In this document: in pieces, positions 17,904 to 25,422 of the stretch
How the letters are laid out: every line of letters starts with the position of its first letter
Numbering within the stretch: the stretch's first letter is position 1
NCBI GenBank assembly: GCA_001717545.1
Contig: CP017039.1
Span: 124,001 to 188,000, forward strand
Reading direction: 5' to 3'
DNA from: Anaerolineaceae bacterium oral taxon 439
GTDB lineage: Bacteria; Chloroflexota; Anaerolineae; Anaerolineales; Anaerolineaceae
Length of the DNA: 64,000 bases
Notes under the pieces: generated by a model
Seen by the model: only the letters and a program-made list of their open reading frames with translations
The model's database searches: none
What the model was told of the DNA's origin: nothing
Position numbers and translations under genes: made by a program

Positions 17904-18284
17904 TTATTTCAGCGCCTTCTCAACCGCCGACTCAATCGCGGCGCGAACCCGCCCTCGGACCCGTCCCCAGGCGCGGGCGATATGTGGCCGCTTTCGGCTC
18001 GTATTCTCTAAAATAACGACCAGCGGAATCTCCGACCCCTTCCATCCCACCCTTCGTTCATTCCGGATAAATCGGACCCCCGTATAATCCCCGCCGTCTT
18101 TTGCCTTCGCCTTAATCCAGCTGCGCGCGTACCTTCCCGAAGCCTTCGGACTTGCCCCCTCCAGCTCTCGAATCGTGAGCTCCGCCGCCTCGTTCAGCCC
18201 GGCCTCAACCGCCGCCTTGAGACTCCGCTGAATTTCGGATAAATACGAAGAAATCGACGTCCCCAGATCATCCCCGTTATCCAT
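17904..18284 (-). CDS. HK97 gp10-like head-tail/neck protein
   Basis: The 126-residue protein has the gp10-family pattern: helical N-terminus (SSYLSEIQRSLKAAVEAGLN), EGASPKASGRYARSWIKAK in the middle, then IPLVVILENTSRKRPHIARA. Such proteins form part of the connector or tail-completion ring. I prefer ATG 18284 with AGGGA eight bases upstream; the ATG at 18299 abuts its ribosome site. It overlaps no other gene and is followed by a hairpin. Confidence 0.78.
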   Translation of the reverse strand: MDNGDDLGTSISSYLSEIQRSLKAAVEAGLNEAAELTIRELEGASPKASGRYARSWIKAKAKDGGDYTGVRFIRNERRVGWKGSEIPLVVILENTSRKRPHIARAWGRVRGRVRAAIESAVEKALK

Positions 18285-18295
18285 AATCCATTCCC

Positions 18296-18640
18296 TCATA
18301 CCTCCGTATAACTTCCCTCAATGACAACATGATAATTCCCCAGCTCCTCGTCGTACGCCTCCGAAACAATTCGGACATTGTAGAACCCCGCTCCCGCCAG
18401 CGCCGAGAAAACCCGCTCAACCGTCGGACGCGCGTCCCCCTTTGAAACGACATCAACCCCGAACTCGTAATACCGCCCCAGCGAACCCCCGTCCGCGTAA
18501 ACCTCCGCCGCCTCGTGAAGCAGCCAGTAGACCAGATAAACCTCGGTCTTCCCCGTCTCCGGAATCCGGTAAACGCCCCGTTCAACCGGGATCCCGGTTG
18601 AGCGAAGCGCCCTCGCTATCAATTCCTCTGCGTCATACAT
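18296..18640 (-). CDS. Tail completion/terminator-type minor protein
   Basis: The 114-residue protein lies between head-closure and gp10-like genes, where tail terminators or minor capsid proteins occur. It starts MYDAEELIARALRSTGIPVE, continues VYLVYWLLHEAAEVYADGGS and ends with GNYHVVIEGSYTEV, a strand-rich fold consistent with the tail terminator class. No catalytic motifs are visible. The exact role is inferred from gene order, which is highly conserved in HK97-type phages. Confidence 0.6.
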   Translation of the reverse strand: MYDAEELIARALRSTGIPVERGVYRIPETGKTEVYLVYWLLHEAAEVYADGGSLGRYYEFGVDVVSKGDARPTVERVFSALAGAGFYNVRIVSEAYDEELGNYHVVIEGSYTEV

Positions 18641-18675
18641 AAATGCCTTTCCTCCCGACGGCCCGAATCCTGCTG

Positions 18676-19002
18676 CTAACGCTTCCGGTGCGAAACCTTC
18701 CCGCGATCGTTCAGTGTCAGCTCAACGAAACCCCGATCCTTGCGGTACACCCGGAGAATCGAATACCGTCTCCCGTATAACTCCGCCTCCCGTTCCATCG
18801 CGTAATCCTCCGCCCGGATTATCGCGATCATCTCGATCTCAACCCCGGCCGCTCGCGCCTGATAAAACTCGGACCGTCCGGCCGAACGCAGCTGCGCGTA
18901 AACCCCTCGTCGCTGCTCCTGAATCGTCGTCGGATACCCGAACTCGTTCGTAATCGTCCTCGCCTGAATCAGCGTCAGAACCTCGTCCCCGTACCCTTCC
19001 AT
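18676..19002 (-). CDS. Head closure / head-tail adaptor protein
   Basis: The 108-residue protein begins MEGYGDEVLTLIQARTITNE and has EFGYPTTIQEQRRGVYAQLR followed by beta-rich sequence ending VELTLNDRGKVSHRKR. This matches SPP1 gp16/HK97 head-closure proteins that plug the connector. Two bases separate it from the preceding gp6-like gene, so the two are co-translated. Confidence 0.75.
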   Translation of the reverse strand: MEGYGDEVLTLIQARTITNEFGYPTTIQEQRRGVYAQLRSAGRSEFYQARAAGVEIEMIAIIRAEDYAMEREAELYGRRYSILRVYRKDRGFVELTLNDRGKVSHRKR

Positions 19003-19004
19003 CT

Positions 19005-19301
19005 CTACCCGCCTCCGTCGGCGTACGAAATCGCGATATACCCTTTTAGCTTCTCGTAAATCTCAAGATACTTCTCCTGATCCTCGCTGAAACCGAAATG
19101 AGCTTTCGCGTAAAGAATAACCGCCCGTTTAAGAATCTCGTCCTGAAGTACCTCCGAATCCGCTGAAATCTCCTTAGATTGAACCCCCAGCCGGCGCAGC
19201 TCGCGCTTCGCCCCGCCGATAAGATCCCGAATCTCCCCCGTGATCCCCGCGTCCTCCGTCGATACCCGGAGCGCAGCCTTAACCTCATCAAATAACTTCA
19301 T
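19005..19301 (-). CDS. Head-tail connector protein (gp6-like)
   Basis: The 98-residue protein is mostly helical (MKLFDEVKAALRVSTEDAGI, EIRDLIGGAKRELRRLGV, DEILKRAVILYAKAHFG) with a C-terminal FSEDQEKYLEIYEKLKGYI. That is the standard architecture of gp6/gp15-type adaptors that extend the portal ring. It is the first connector gene after the capsid gene. A branched inverted-repeat element occupies the gap between them. Confidence 0.8.
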   Translation of the reverse strand: MKLFDEVKAALRVSTEDAGITGEIRDLIGGAKRELRRLGVQSKEISADSEVLQDEILKRAVILYAKAHFGFSEDQEKYLEIYEKLKGYIAISYADGGG

Positions 19302-19350
19302 GCCGCTTCTCCTTGCCAGAACCTTCCGATAACCGAAACCTTTGGGAAAT

Positions 19351-19444
19351 TGAGGGTCTCAGGGAGATGAGCGCCGCCTCGCGTCTTCCGAGACGCCGAG
19401 GCAAGTCCCGCGCATATTGATGCGCGGGAGGTCGTTGACCCTCA
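19351..19444. other. Three-way-junction inverted-repeat element
   Basis: An outer stem TGAGGGTC (19351-19358) / GACCCTCA (19437-19444) encloses two hairpins. One is at 19376-19402 (GCCTCG-CGTCT, loop TCCG, AGACG-C-CGAGGC) and the other at 19406-19429 (TCCCGCGCAT, loop ATTG, ATGCGCGGGA). It fills the gap between capsid and connector genes and has no U-tract. It looks like a structured RNA or a cruciform DNA element. Confidence 0.75.
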
Positions 19445-19464
19445 GTCCCTCACGGACTTATCTT

Positions 19465-20718
19465 TTACGCCCCCTTCTTGATAATCACAACCCCATTCGG
19501 ATCCAGCAGCTTCCCGTCCGCAACCATCAAAGCCTTGTTATAGACCTTGTTCGTCTCGTGGTTCGTCCATTTGTACATCGACATGTTCAAGTTGGAATTC
19601 ACCCCGAAATTCCGAAGATTGCTGAGAATCGCCACCACGTCGCCCGTCTGCGCCGTATCGTAAGGCGCGATAACGTCATCTTCGACCGTGATGACCTCCT
19701 TGCCTGCGAAACGGTACGGATTCCCTTCTGTGATGTTGTAATTGACCCGCGCGATCGGCTGACCCTGCGCGTCCGTCATCCCGTCGATATACGCGTCAAA
19801 CGTGCTTTCGCTCATGATCCAGCTCGCGCCCGCCTTATAACGGATTCCGAGCTTGCTGATCGCCTTCTTCCAGGCTGTCCACTTTCCGAACTCCGCCGCC
19901 GTCAGCGTCACCTTATTGTCCGCCGGGACCCGCGCGTCGACCGTGATACCCGTAAACTGACCCGTTCCCGTCCCGTTGATAATCCCCTGATCCATCTTGC
20001 GCATCATCGCCTCGGCGATCAGGTCCGTCAGCGCAGCCTCGAAAAAGTTCAGCGAAACGATCGACGTAAGCAGCGACTGCGCAACCTTGCATTCCAGCCC
20101 GTGATACATAAACGAAACCGACTTGTCCGCCTTGAACTGCTTATCTTCCGACGGCGTCGTGTCGTCGATCCAGCTCGCCTCCGGAGCCAGATCGAGAATC
20201 GGAACGTTTAATCCGCCCTGAACGTTGAACTTCCGGACCCGGCTGAAAAGCGTCCCGTACCGTCCTAACTTCCGGATAACCTCCTCGACGATCGTCGCCG
20301 GAATCAGCGCCGCCGCTTCCGCGATACTCGTAAACTCGTTCGAACGGAGAACCTCTCCCCGGATCCCCGTCTGAACGTAGCGCATGAACGCGTTCCGATA
20401 CTCAATCGATCCCGTCCCCGCATTTCGCCCCTCGTAGAGAGACCCTGCCGAACCCTGCGCTTCGTTGCCCCCGCTGCCGGAAACCTCCGGTGAAACCTGA
20501 ACCGCGCTGCGGATCGTCGTCCCTTCCGTTCCCTCCGCGATCCGGCCGAGCAGCCCCGATCGCCGTTCCGTCTCCTCCTGAATACGGGACCGCTCCGCCG
20601 TCAGCGTCGCGATCTCCGTTTCGTACCGCTCCAGCTCGTCAACCGCGATCGCCTCGCCGCGCGTTTCAATATCCTGCCGAATCTCGGCTAACCTCGCTTC
20701 AATTTCCTGTCTGTTCAT
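19465..20718 (-). CDS. Major capsid protein, HK97 fold, with N-terminal delta (scaffold) domain
   Basis: The 417-residue protein starts with about 100 residues of coiled coil (RQEIEARLAEIRQDIETRGE) that act as the delta scaffold and are normally removed by the prohead protease. The HK97 fold follows: NAFMRYVQTGIRGEVLRSNE, AALIPATIVEEVIRKL, VSLNFFEAALTDLIAEAMM, GTGTGQFTGITVDARVPADN and the C-terminal RNFGVNSNLNMSMYKWTNHE. The stop overlaps nothing; its start overlaps the protease stop, indicating coupled translation. Confidence 0.94.
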   Translation of the reverse strand: MNRQEIEARLAEIRQDIETRGEAIAVDELERYETEIATLTAERSRIQEETERRSGLLGRIAEGTEGTTIRSAVQVSPEVSGSGGNEAQGSAGSLYEGRNAGTGSIEYRNAFMRYVQTGIRGEVLRSNEFTSIAEAAALIPATIVEEVIRKLGRYGTLFSRVRKFNVQGGLNVPILDLAPEASWIDDTTPSEDKQFKADKSVSFMYHGLECKVAQSLLTSIVSLNFFEAALTDLIAEAMMRKMDQGIINGTGTGQFTGITVDARVPADNKVTLTAAEFGKWTAWKKAISKLGIRYKAGASWIMSESTFDAYIDGMTDAQGQPIARVNYNITEGNPYRFAGKEVITVEDDVIAPYDTAQTGDVVAILSNLRNFGVNSNLNMSMYKWTNHETNKVYNKALMVADGKLLDPNGVVIIKKGA

Positions 20719-21392
20719 TAAATTCCTCCGATAATAGACTTTAGTTTGATAAGTTGTCGTCTGCGCGCTAAAACCTCCGTCGCCGGTAGGTTCTCAATAC
20801 CGCCCGGCGACGTCCTGGCGTCATCGTGACGCCGGGACCGCCTCTCCGCCTCGATCACTCCGTCGAGAAGAGAACGCGCGCTGATACTCGTTTCCGGATT
20901 CGCCGGAAACGTAACCGCCGAAACGTCGTAAACCTTCTTAATCTTCCGGATCGTAAACGTCCGTGAAACCTTGTCGTAAGAATGTTCCCGGATCGTAAAC
21001 CCCCAGCTCATCGCCGTAATCAACCCGGCCCCGATCTCGCTGTACAGCTCGCGCGCCGCTTCCGTGCGCGATAAATCCGCGTAAACCCGTAACGCTTCCG
21101 AATCGACCGCGATATCCAGCGTCCCGTTCGACCGCCGCGCGAACGGTTTCCCGCGATGATCGAAAAGCAGGATCACGTCGCTCAAATCCGCTCCTTCCAG
21201 CGCGCCCGGATCGATCCGCTCATAATATTTGTTTCCGTCAAACTCATAAATCTCATACGGTTGATCAAATCGCGCGGCGACCCCTTCGACGTAATGCGTC
21301 GATTCGAACCGCCGCGCCGTTCCTTCCGATGGCGTCGGCGCTGTAAGCGGCGCAGCCATCGACCGATACTCTATATTGCTCACAATCGGCAT
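20718..21392 (-). CDS. Prohead (maturation) protease, HK97 U35/S78 family
   Basis: The 224-residue protein starts MPIVSNIEYRSMAAP with GGAGGG four bases upstream. Family features are VAARFDQPYEIYEFDGNKYYERIDPGAL, ILLFDHRGKPFARRSNGTL with the catalytic His, and GLITAMSWGFTIREHS with the catalytic Ser. It cleaves the capsid delta domain during maturation and digests itself. It lies next to the capsid gene as usual. An AT-rich accessory gene separates it from the portal gene, which is not usual. Confidence 0.9.
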   Translation of the reverse strand: MPIVSNIEYRSMAAPLTAPTPSEGTARRFESTHYVEGVAARFDQPYEIYEFDGNKYYERIDPGALEGADLSDVILLFDHRGKPFARRSNGTLDIAVDSEALRVYADLSRTEAARELYSEIGAGLITAMSWGFTIREHSYDKVSRTFTIRKIKKVYDVSAVTFPANPETSISARSLLDGVIEAERRSRRHDDARTSPGGIENLPATEVLARRRQLIKLKSIIGGI

Positions 21393-21420
21393 AAAACCCT
21401 CCAGTTCTCTTTGCAAATAA

Positions 21421-21448
21421 AAAATCCCTTTATCAACAAAGGGATTTT
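21421..21448. terminator. Intrinsic terminator just upstream of the protease gene
   Basis: AAATCCCTTT (21422-21431) pairs with AAAGGGATTT (21438-21447); U-runs follow on both strands. It follows the accessory gene at 21484-21894 and should stop most of its transcripts before the protease gene. Confidence 0.8.
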
Positions 21449-21483
21449 TAAGTGTTGTCGAATTTTTTATAATTTAGGCACGA

Positions 21484-21894
21484 TTATTTCCATAAAATTT
21501 CTCTCATCGCTTTCGCTATACTTATAAATTTTTCTTCATTAGGCGACAATAGAAAATCTTCAATTTTTTGAATCAATGAACTATCAGTATATAAATATAA
21601 ATTCAATAGATTTGCTTTTACTCTACTGCTAAAAGAATCTTTGATTTCTTTATCATCAGACAGTGGAAATTTAGCTACAGAATTTTTAAAACTACCCTCA
21701 TCATTGATGTATAAAATATGATCAGGATGCAGTATGATATCCATAAAAATAAGAATACTCCTAAATCTTTCTTCAGTGATTTCTTGTAGTCTTATTCTAT
21801 TTTGAGTTTTTATTTCTGAATAGTTTCGATAGATAGCAAGAAGAATACCACTGCTAACAATAAGCCCTAAGACTTGAAGGATAGTATTTAACAT
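21484..21894 (-). CDS. AT-rich accessory (moron-like) membrane protein
   Basis: The 136-residue protein has one N-terminal membrane segment (MLNTILQVLGLIVSSGILLA) and a soluble helical remainder with RIRLQEITEERFRSILIFMD and many Lys/Asp/Ser residues. Its codons are far more AT-rich than the neighbours. It has a GGAG ribosome site, a TAAAAT -10 box about 20 bases before that, and its own terminator. It interrupts the otherwise fixed portal-protease-capsid order. This is the profile of a horizontally acquired moron. I do not recognise the family; exclusion or defence functions are common in such genes but not shown here. Confidence 0.6.
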   Translation of the reverse strand: MLNTILQVLGLIVSSGILLAIYRNYSEIKTQNRIRLQEITEERFRSILIFMDIILHPDHILYINDEGSFKNSVAKFPLSDDKEIKDSFSSRVKANLLNLYLYTDSSLIQKIEDFLLSPNEEKFISIAKAMREILWK

Positions 21895-22095
21895 TTTTAC
21901 ACTCTCCCTTTGTAGATATTTTATCCTACCTGAGAAGAGTGAATAGATCAAAAAAAATATTTAAGTCAGTGGATTGCCACCCTATCGTAAGGAGCTGTGA
22001 TATTGCGTTCCGCTGAAAAACATTCATGCTCATCCGACAAATAATCCGATTGCACAAAAAGACACTGGGATCGCATCATTCCCGAGTGGGAGAGT

Positions 22096-22204
22096 GAAGA
22101 GAGGCAGAGGCGTCAGCCTTTGCCTCTCTTCAAAAATTTATCTGAAATCGAAGAGGTCGGGTCCCCGACCTCCTTGAGGGAGTGGGACCATCGACATCTT
22201 CGAT
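22096..22204. other. Nested hairpin cluster between portal and accessory gene
   Basis: GAAGAGAGGCA (22096-22106) pairs with TGCCTCTCTTC (22121-22131) around an inner AGGC-GTCA-GCCT. Next, ATCGAA (22147) pairs with TTCGAT (22199) and encloses GAGGTCGGG/CCCGACCTC (22153-22172). The 13-base word GCAGAGGCGTCAG also occurs in the 12910 hairpin. No open frame covers 21960-22236, so this gap of about 280 bases holds only this structure. Confidence 0.65.
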
Positions 22205-22236
22205 ACCTCCGTATAATGACAATTATTCACCCGCTT

Positions 22237-23406
22237 CTATTCACCCACTTCTGCCGCATCGATCCTCTCATTCAGCAGCTCCACCTCCGCATACTCCTTC
22301 CGAATATACCGCTTATCTCCTCCCTCCACGTGCGGAAGCTGCCAGATATCCATAATCTCGTTCCGGCTCAAAATCCCGCGGTCGAAAAGCTGCGTGCTGA
22401 CGTCTAACTTCGTCCGATTGCTTGCGTACTGTAAGCGGTTCGCCGTGAAGTAAATCGCGTTCCCGTGCGCGAGCTCCCGCTCGCTGAAAATCATGTTGCA
22501 CATCACCAAACTCAGCTGGATCGCGAACGGCTCGATCTTCGCCTCGTAATACGCCGACCATTCGTCTTCCGTGTACCGGTTCTGTAAAATTGCCTCGTTC
22601 GTCCCGAAATACTGATAAACGTTCTCGTTAATCGCCTTCATTTGCAGCGCGTTCACCGTAAACGGCTTGCTTTCCACCTGCTTCAAATCCGAGAACTTAT
22701 TGTCATAAATCAGGACCCCGCTTTCGTTGTCAGGTCCTAAATTCTCCGCCGTGAACCGCTTCCGTTCCGCCGCGATCTCCTCCGGCTTAAACATGTTGTT
22801 CACCCGCGCTAAAAACCGAATCGAAGCCCCGTTCCGGACCCCCTTGATAATCCCTTCGTTTTGCGCGTGAATCAGCTGCATCGTCGGACGCAGCGCCCCG
22901 TTGCTCTCCCCGATCAGCTCGTCCTTATATTGATACCCCGTCAATATCCCGACCCGATCCAGCTCGATCGCCGCCCGTTGCCCGTTCGCGAACCGATAAC
23001 GGACGAATGCCTCCCCGCGAACGTCGACGAATTCCGCGTACTGCGGTAAAAGCGGATAAAAACCAACCGTCTGCCCCGTGAGCGGATGCTCGATCGGGAC
23101 AATGAACGCCGTATTATGGACGCTGAGAATCGTCGCGATCCGATATAAAAACTTTGCCGTATCCTGAAACGGATTCGGACGGAACGCCAGCGTATTCTTC
23201 AAATGAGCCGCCGCCGACCCCGTAACCTCCGGCTTCAGCTTTGAGCAGAACGTCGCGAAACTGTGAATCGCCGCCCGCGTAACCGCCATCTCGTAAACCG
23301 ATTCCGGCGCAGACGTAAAAACCGGGCTGTATCCGTTGAGCGTCAGGAAATAACCCGAAGCCTCAACCTCCTTCGGTTTCCCGAAAATCCTTTCAAATAA
23401 CCCCAT
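22237..23406 (-). CDS. Portal protein, HK97 family
   Basis: The 389-residue protein forms the dodecameric DNA entry channel of the capsid. Typical segments are MGLFERIFGKPKEVE, AVTRAAIHSFATFCSKLKPE, NPFQDTAKFLYRIATILSVH, AFIVPIEHPLTGQTVGFYPL, YQYFGTNEAILQNRYTEDEW and the C-terminal DRGILSRNEIMDIWQLPHVE. The length is normal for HK97-type portals. The gene upstream in transcription is the endolysin, not the terminase, so the usual TerL-portal adjacency is broken by lysis and Abi genes. Confidence 0.93.
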   Translation of the reverse strand: MGLFERIFGKPKEVEASGYFLTLNGYSPVFTSAPESVYEMAVTRAAIHSFATFCSKLKPEVTGSAAAHLKNTLAFRPNPFQDTAKFLYRIATILSVHNTAFIVPIEHPLTGQTVGFYPLLPQYAEFVDVRGEAFVRYRFANGQRAAIELDRVGILTGYQYKDELIGESNGALRPTMQLIHAQNEGIIKGVRNGASIRFLARVNNMFKPEEIAAERKRFTAENLGPDNESGVLIYDNKFSDLKQVESKPFTVNALQMKAINENVYQYFGTNEAILQNRYTEDEWSAYYEAKIEPFAIQLSLVMCNMIFSERELAHGNAIYFTANRLQYASNRTKLDVSTQLFDRGILSRNEIMDIWQLPHVEGGDKRYIRKEYAEVELLNERIDAAEVGE

Positions 23407-23436
23407 AGCTCCCGCTCCTTATGCCGCGCGCCATCC

Positions 23437-23485
23437 ATAAGGAGCTGCGGCTGTATCCTGACCCCGTCGAGGGTCAGGACCTTAT
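23437..23485. other. Small three-way junction between endolysin and portal genes
   Basis: Outer ATAAGG (23437-23442) / CCTTAT (23480-23485) encloses AGC-TGCG-GCT (23443-23452) and TCCTGACCC-CGTCGA-GGGTCAGGA (23456-23479). A further CCTTAT at 23417 offers an alternative pairing. The architecture resembles the element at 19351-19444. Confidence 0.65.
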
Positions 23486-24186
23486 CGCGCGTCAGACTCC
23501 CCCGCGCTCTTGAAAATCTCCGTCCCGCTCGCGTCCGCTTCCGCGATCCAGAAAGATACCGTACCCTTCCGCCAGACCAAACCGCGCGCAGCCTTCCGTT
23601 CCGCGCCGATCGTGATCTCCGTTCCCTGGCGGAGCTGCCCGACGATCCCCGCCGCGCCCGCCTCCGGCCGGATATTTGCTAATTCGACCGCGATCGTCGC
23701 AGCCCCTGCTTGTCCCGTTTGTGATTCCGCCTCCGCACTTGCAGTCATGGACTGGCTCGCAGTCGCAGCCGGATCCGAAACGGAATCAAAAAACAGATTC
23801 GGATCAACCGCTTTCCCGTTTTCCGTCGTCTCGAAATGCAAATGCGCTCCCGTAACGTTGCCCGTCGCGCCGCTGATCCCGATCAGCTCGCCCTTCGCGA
23901 CCCGCTGCCATCGCTTAACCAGAATCTTCGATAAATGCGCGTATTTTGACCCGATCCCGCCCGCGTGCCCGATCTTGATTAAATTCCCGTAACCCGTCCG
24001 ATCGAAACCGGCGAAATCGACCGCCCCGGCTTCGGCCGCAAAAACCTCTGTCCCCTCTGGAACCGCGTAATCGATCCCCGTGTGACGTTTCCCGGAATAA
24101 TTCCAGCCGTTCCCGCGGACGTCTGAACCGTAAATCTCCCCGAACCCGAGCGAAATATCAGCTGGAATACGAATCGGTCGTTCCAT
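23482..24186 (-). CDS. Endolysin, M23 metallopeptidase (LytM) with C-terminal SH3-like region
   Basis: The 234-residue protein has an M23 domain with the zinc motifs HTGIDYAVPEGTEV near residue 36 (H and D ligands) and AHLHFETTENG near 115 (HxH). It would cut peptide cross-links of the cell wall at lysis. There is no signal peptide, so release needs the holin. A Thr/Ser/Gln-rich linker leads to a C-terminal segment (VGQLRQGTEITIGAERKAAR) that resembles a bacterial SH3 cell-wall-binding fold. The start overlaps the preceding coiled-coil gene by 29 bases. Confidence 0.85.
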   Translation of the reverse strand: MERPIRIPADISLGFGEIYGSDVRGNGWNYSGKRHTGIDYAVPEGTEVFAAEAGAVDFAGFDRTGYGNLIKIGHAGGIGSKYAHLSKILVKRWQRVAKGELIGISGATGNVTGAHLHFETTENGKAVDPNLFFDSVSDPAATASQSMTASAEAESQTGQAGAATIAVELANIRPEAGAAGIVGQLRQGTEITIGAERKAARGLVWRKGTVSFWIAEADASGTEIFKSAGESDAR

Positions 24187-24601
24187 GATGCCTCCCTGCC
24201 CTCTTCTGCTCCTCCTGAACCTTGAATAACGCCGTTTCGAGCTCCTCTACCCGCCGCTTCAGGTTCTCGATCGTCGTTCGCTGTTCGTCGATAACGATAC
24301 GCTGCCGCTTAATCTCCGCGTCCTTCTCGTCCAATTCAATCCTTAACTCATGAATTTCCCGCTTTAATTCCCGCTTTTGCTCCATGTACGTATCGACCTG
24401 ATCCTCAAGATTCTGATTCTTTTCCCGTTCTTCCGAAACCTCTTTTTCAAGCGTCTCGACCCGCTTTGCCAACCGCTTCAGCTCCGATTCCGCCGCCTTT
24501 TGGTTCGCCGAAATAATCGCCGTAATAATCGCCGAAATCGACCCCGCGATTCCGCCGATGCCGCCGATCCCGACCAGTAAATCAATCGTCTGCTCGTCCA
24601 T
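24158..24601 (-). CDS. Membrane-anchored coiled-coil protein of the lysis module
   Basis: The 147-residue product has an N-terminal hydrophobic, Gly/Ile-rich segment (IGGIGGIAGSISAIITAIIS) followed by about 90 residues of continuous coiled coil rich in Glu, Lys and Arg (KRVETLEKEVSEEREKNQNL onward). Position between two holin-like genes and the endolysin suggests a lysis or phage-membrane function; proteins of this shape occur in many Gram-positive phage lysis cassettes. It overlaps the endolysin start and the previous gene by short stretches, so translation is coupled. Confidence 0.6.
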   Translation of the reverse strand: MDEQTIDLLVGIGGIGGIAGSISAIITAIISANQKAAESELKRLAKRVETLEKEVSEEREKNQNLEDQVDTYMEQKRELKREIHELRIELDEKDAEIKRQRIVIDEQRTTIENLKRRVEELETALFKVQEEQKRAGRHHGTTDSYSS

Positions 24602-24950
24602 CAGTCCGCCTCCCGCCAGCGTCTGCGTTATCGGGACCTTCCTGCTCGTGTGAAATATAAGCGATCCGCTCCGCCAGCCCGGCCGCTAAAATCGGAACCA
24701 TCGCCCAGCGTTGCCGTGAAGCGCATAAGTCCCGGCGCGTTAACGCTCGCGAAAGGAACGCCTCGTGATAATTCCCGAGAACCGAAATCGTTGCCGTCAA
24801 AACAATCCAGAACAGCGGGATCATCTGACCGGCGTAAAAACATCGGCGAATCGTCGACCGGACGCGAAGAATCGCGATCCCGTCGACAATCAGAAAAATC
24901 AACGCAATAACCCCGATCGCCAGGTCGGATAAAATCCCGCTTCCGTTCAT
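24582..24950 (-). CDS. Small membrane protein of the lysis module
   Basis: The 122-residue protein has a first membrane segment (LAIGVIALIFLIVDGIAILR), a second (AGQMIPLFWIVLTATISVLG), and probably a third near WAMVPILAAGLAERIA. The tail is hydrophilic. Two or three membrane spans, small size and location between the LLH-type holin and the endolysin suggest a second holin or antiholin, but no family is recognised. Confidence 0.55.
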   Translation of the reverse strand: MNGSGILSDLAIGVIALIFLIVDGIAILRVRSTIRRCFYAGQMIPLFWIVLTATISVLGNYHEAFLSRALTRRDLCASRQRWAMVPILAAGLAERIAYISHEQEGPDNADAGGRRTDGRADD

Positions 24951-24957
24951 CGTTCCC

Positions 24958-25338
24958 TTAACCCTTCGCCGTTGGCGCGAAAGTCGCGTCCGGCGCGTTG
25001 AACTCCTTGTAAACCGCCGCTTCGATCGACGCCGCGATCAGGTCCAGATCCAGCGTAATTCCCCGCGCTTTAAGCCATTTTTCGGCGTAATCGATCGCGT
25101 ATTTCTTCTTTTCCTCGCTCAATTTCCCCGCGCCCGCCTGTTCGGCCGCGATAACCGCGATCCTTGCCGACTGCGCCAGAATATCCGTCACCGCCGGCTG
25201 CTCCGCCTTCATCCGCGCCCAAATCTCGACCGCCTTCGCCCAAATCGCGCCCGCGATCGACGCAGCCAATAACGGCAACAGGAAATTCAGTAATCCCTGC
25301 GCCACCGCCGATAAAATCCCCGATAATTCAATACTCAT
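24958..25338 (-). CDS. Phage holin, LL-H family (superfamily VI)
   Basis: The 126-residue protein has one strong N-terminal membrane segment (LSAVAQGLLNFLLPLLAASI) followed by a helical domain (WAKAVEIWARMKAEQPAVTD, then KYAIDYAEKWLKARGITLDL and AAVYKEFN), the layout of the Lactobacillus phage LL-H holin family. Holins form membrane lesions that release the endolysin at a set time. It is the first gene of the lysis cassette, directly downstream of the Abi gene's terminator. Confidence 0.8.
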   Translation of the reverse strand: MSIELSGILSAVAQGLLNFLLPLLAASIAGAIWAKAVEIWARMKAEQPAVTDILAQSARIAVIAAEQAGAGKLSEEKKKYAIDYAEKWLKARGITLDLDLIAASIEAAVYKEFNAPDATFAPTAKG

Positions 25339-25365
25339 CCTTCCACCTCATTTCTGAAAATTAAA

Positions 25366-25393
25366 TAAAAAAGACCGGAAACCCTCCCGGTCT
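25366..25393 (-). terminator. Intrinsic terminator of the Abi gene
   Basis: AGACCGG (25372-25378) pairs with CCGGTCT (25387-25393); on the minus strand six U follow directly. It lies 30 bases after the Abi stop codon and separates the Abi unit from the lysis genes. Confidence 0.85.
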
Positions 25394-25422
25394 GATCGTC
25401 AATTTAGTCTGTTTTGACGCGG

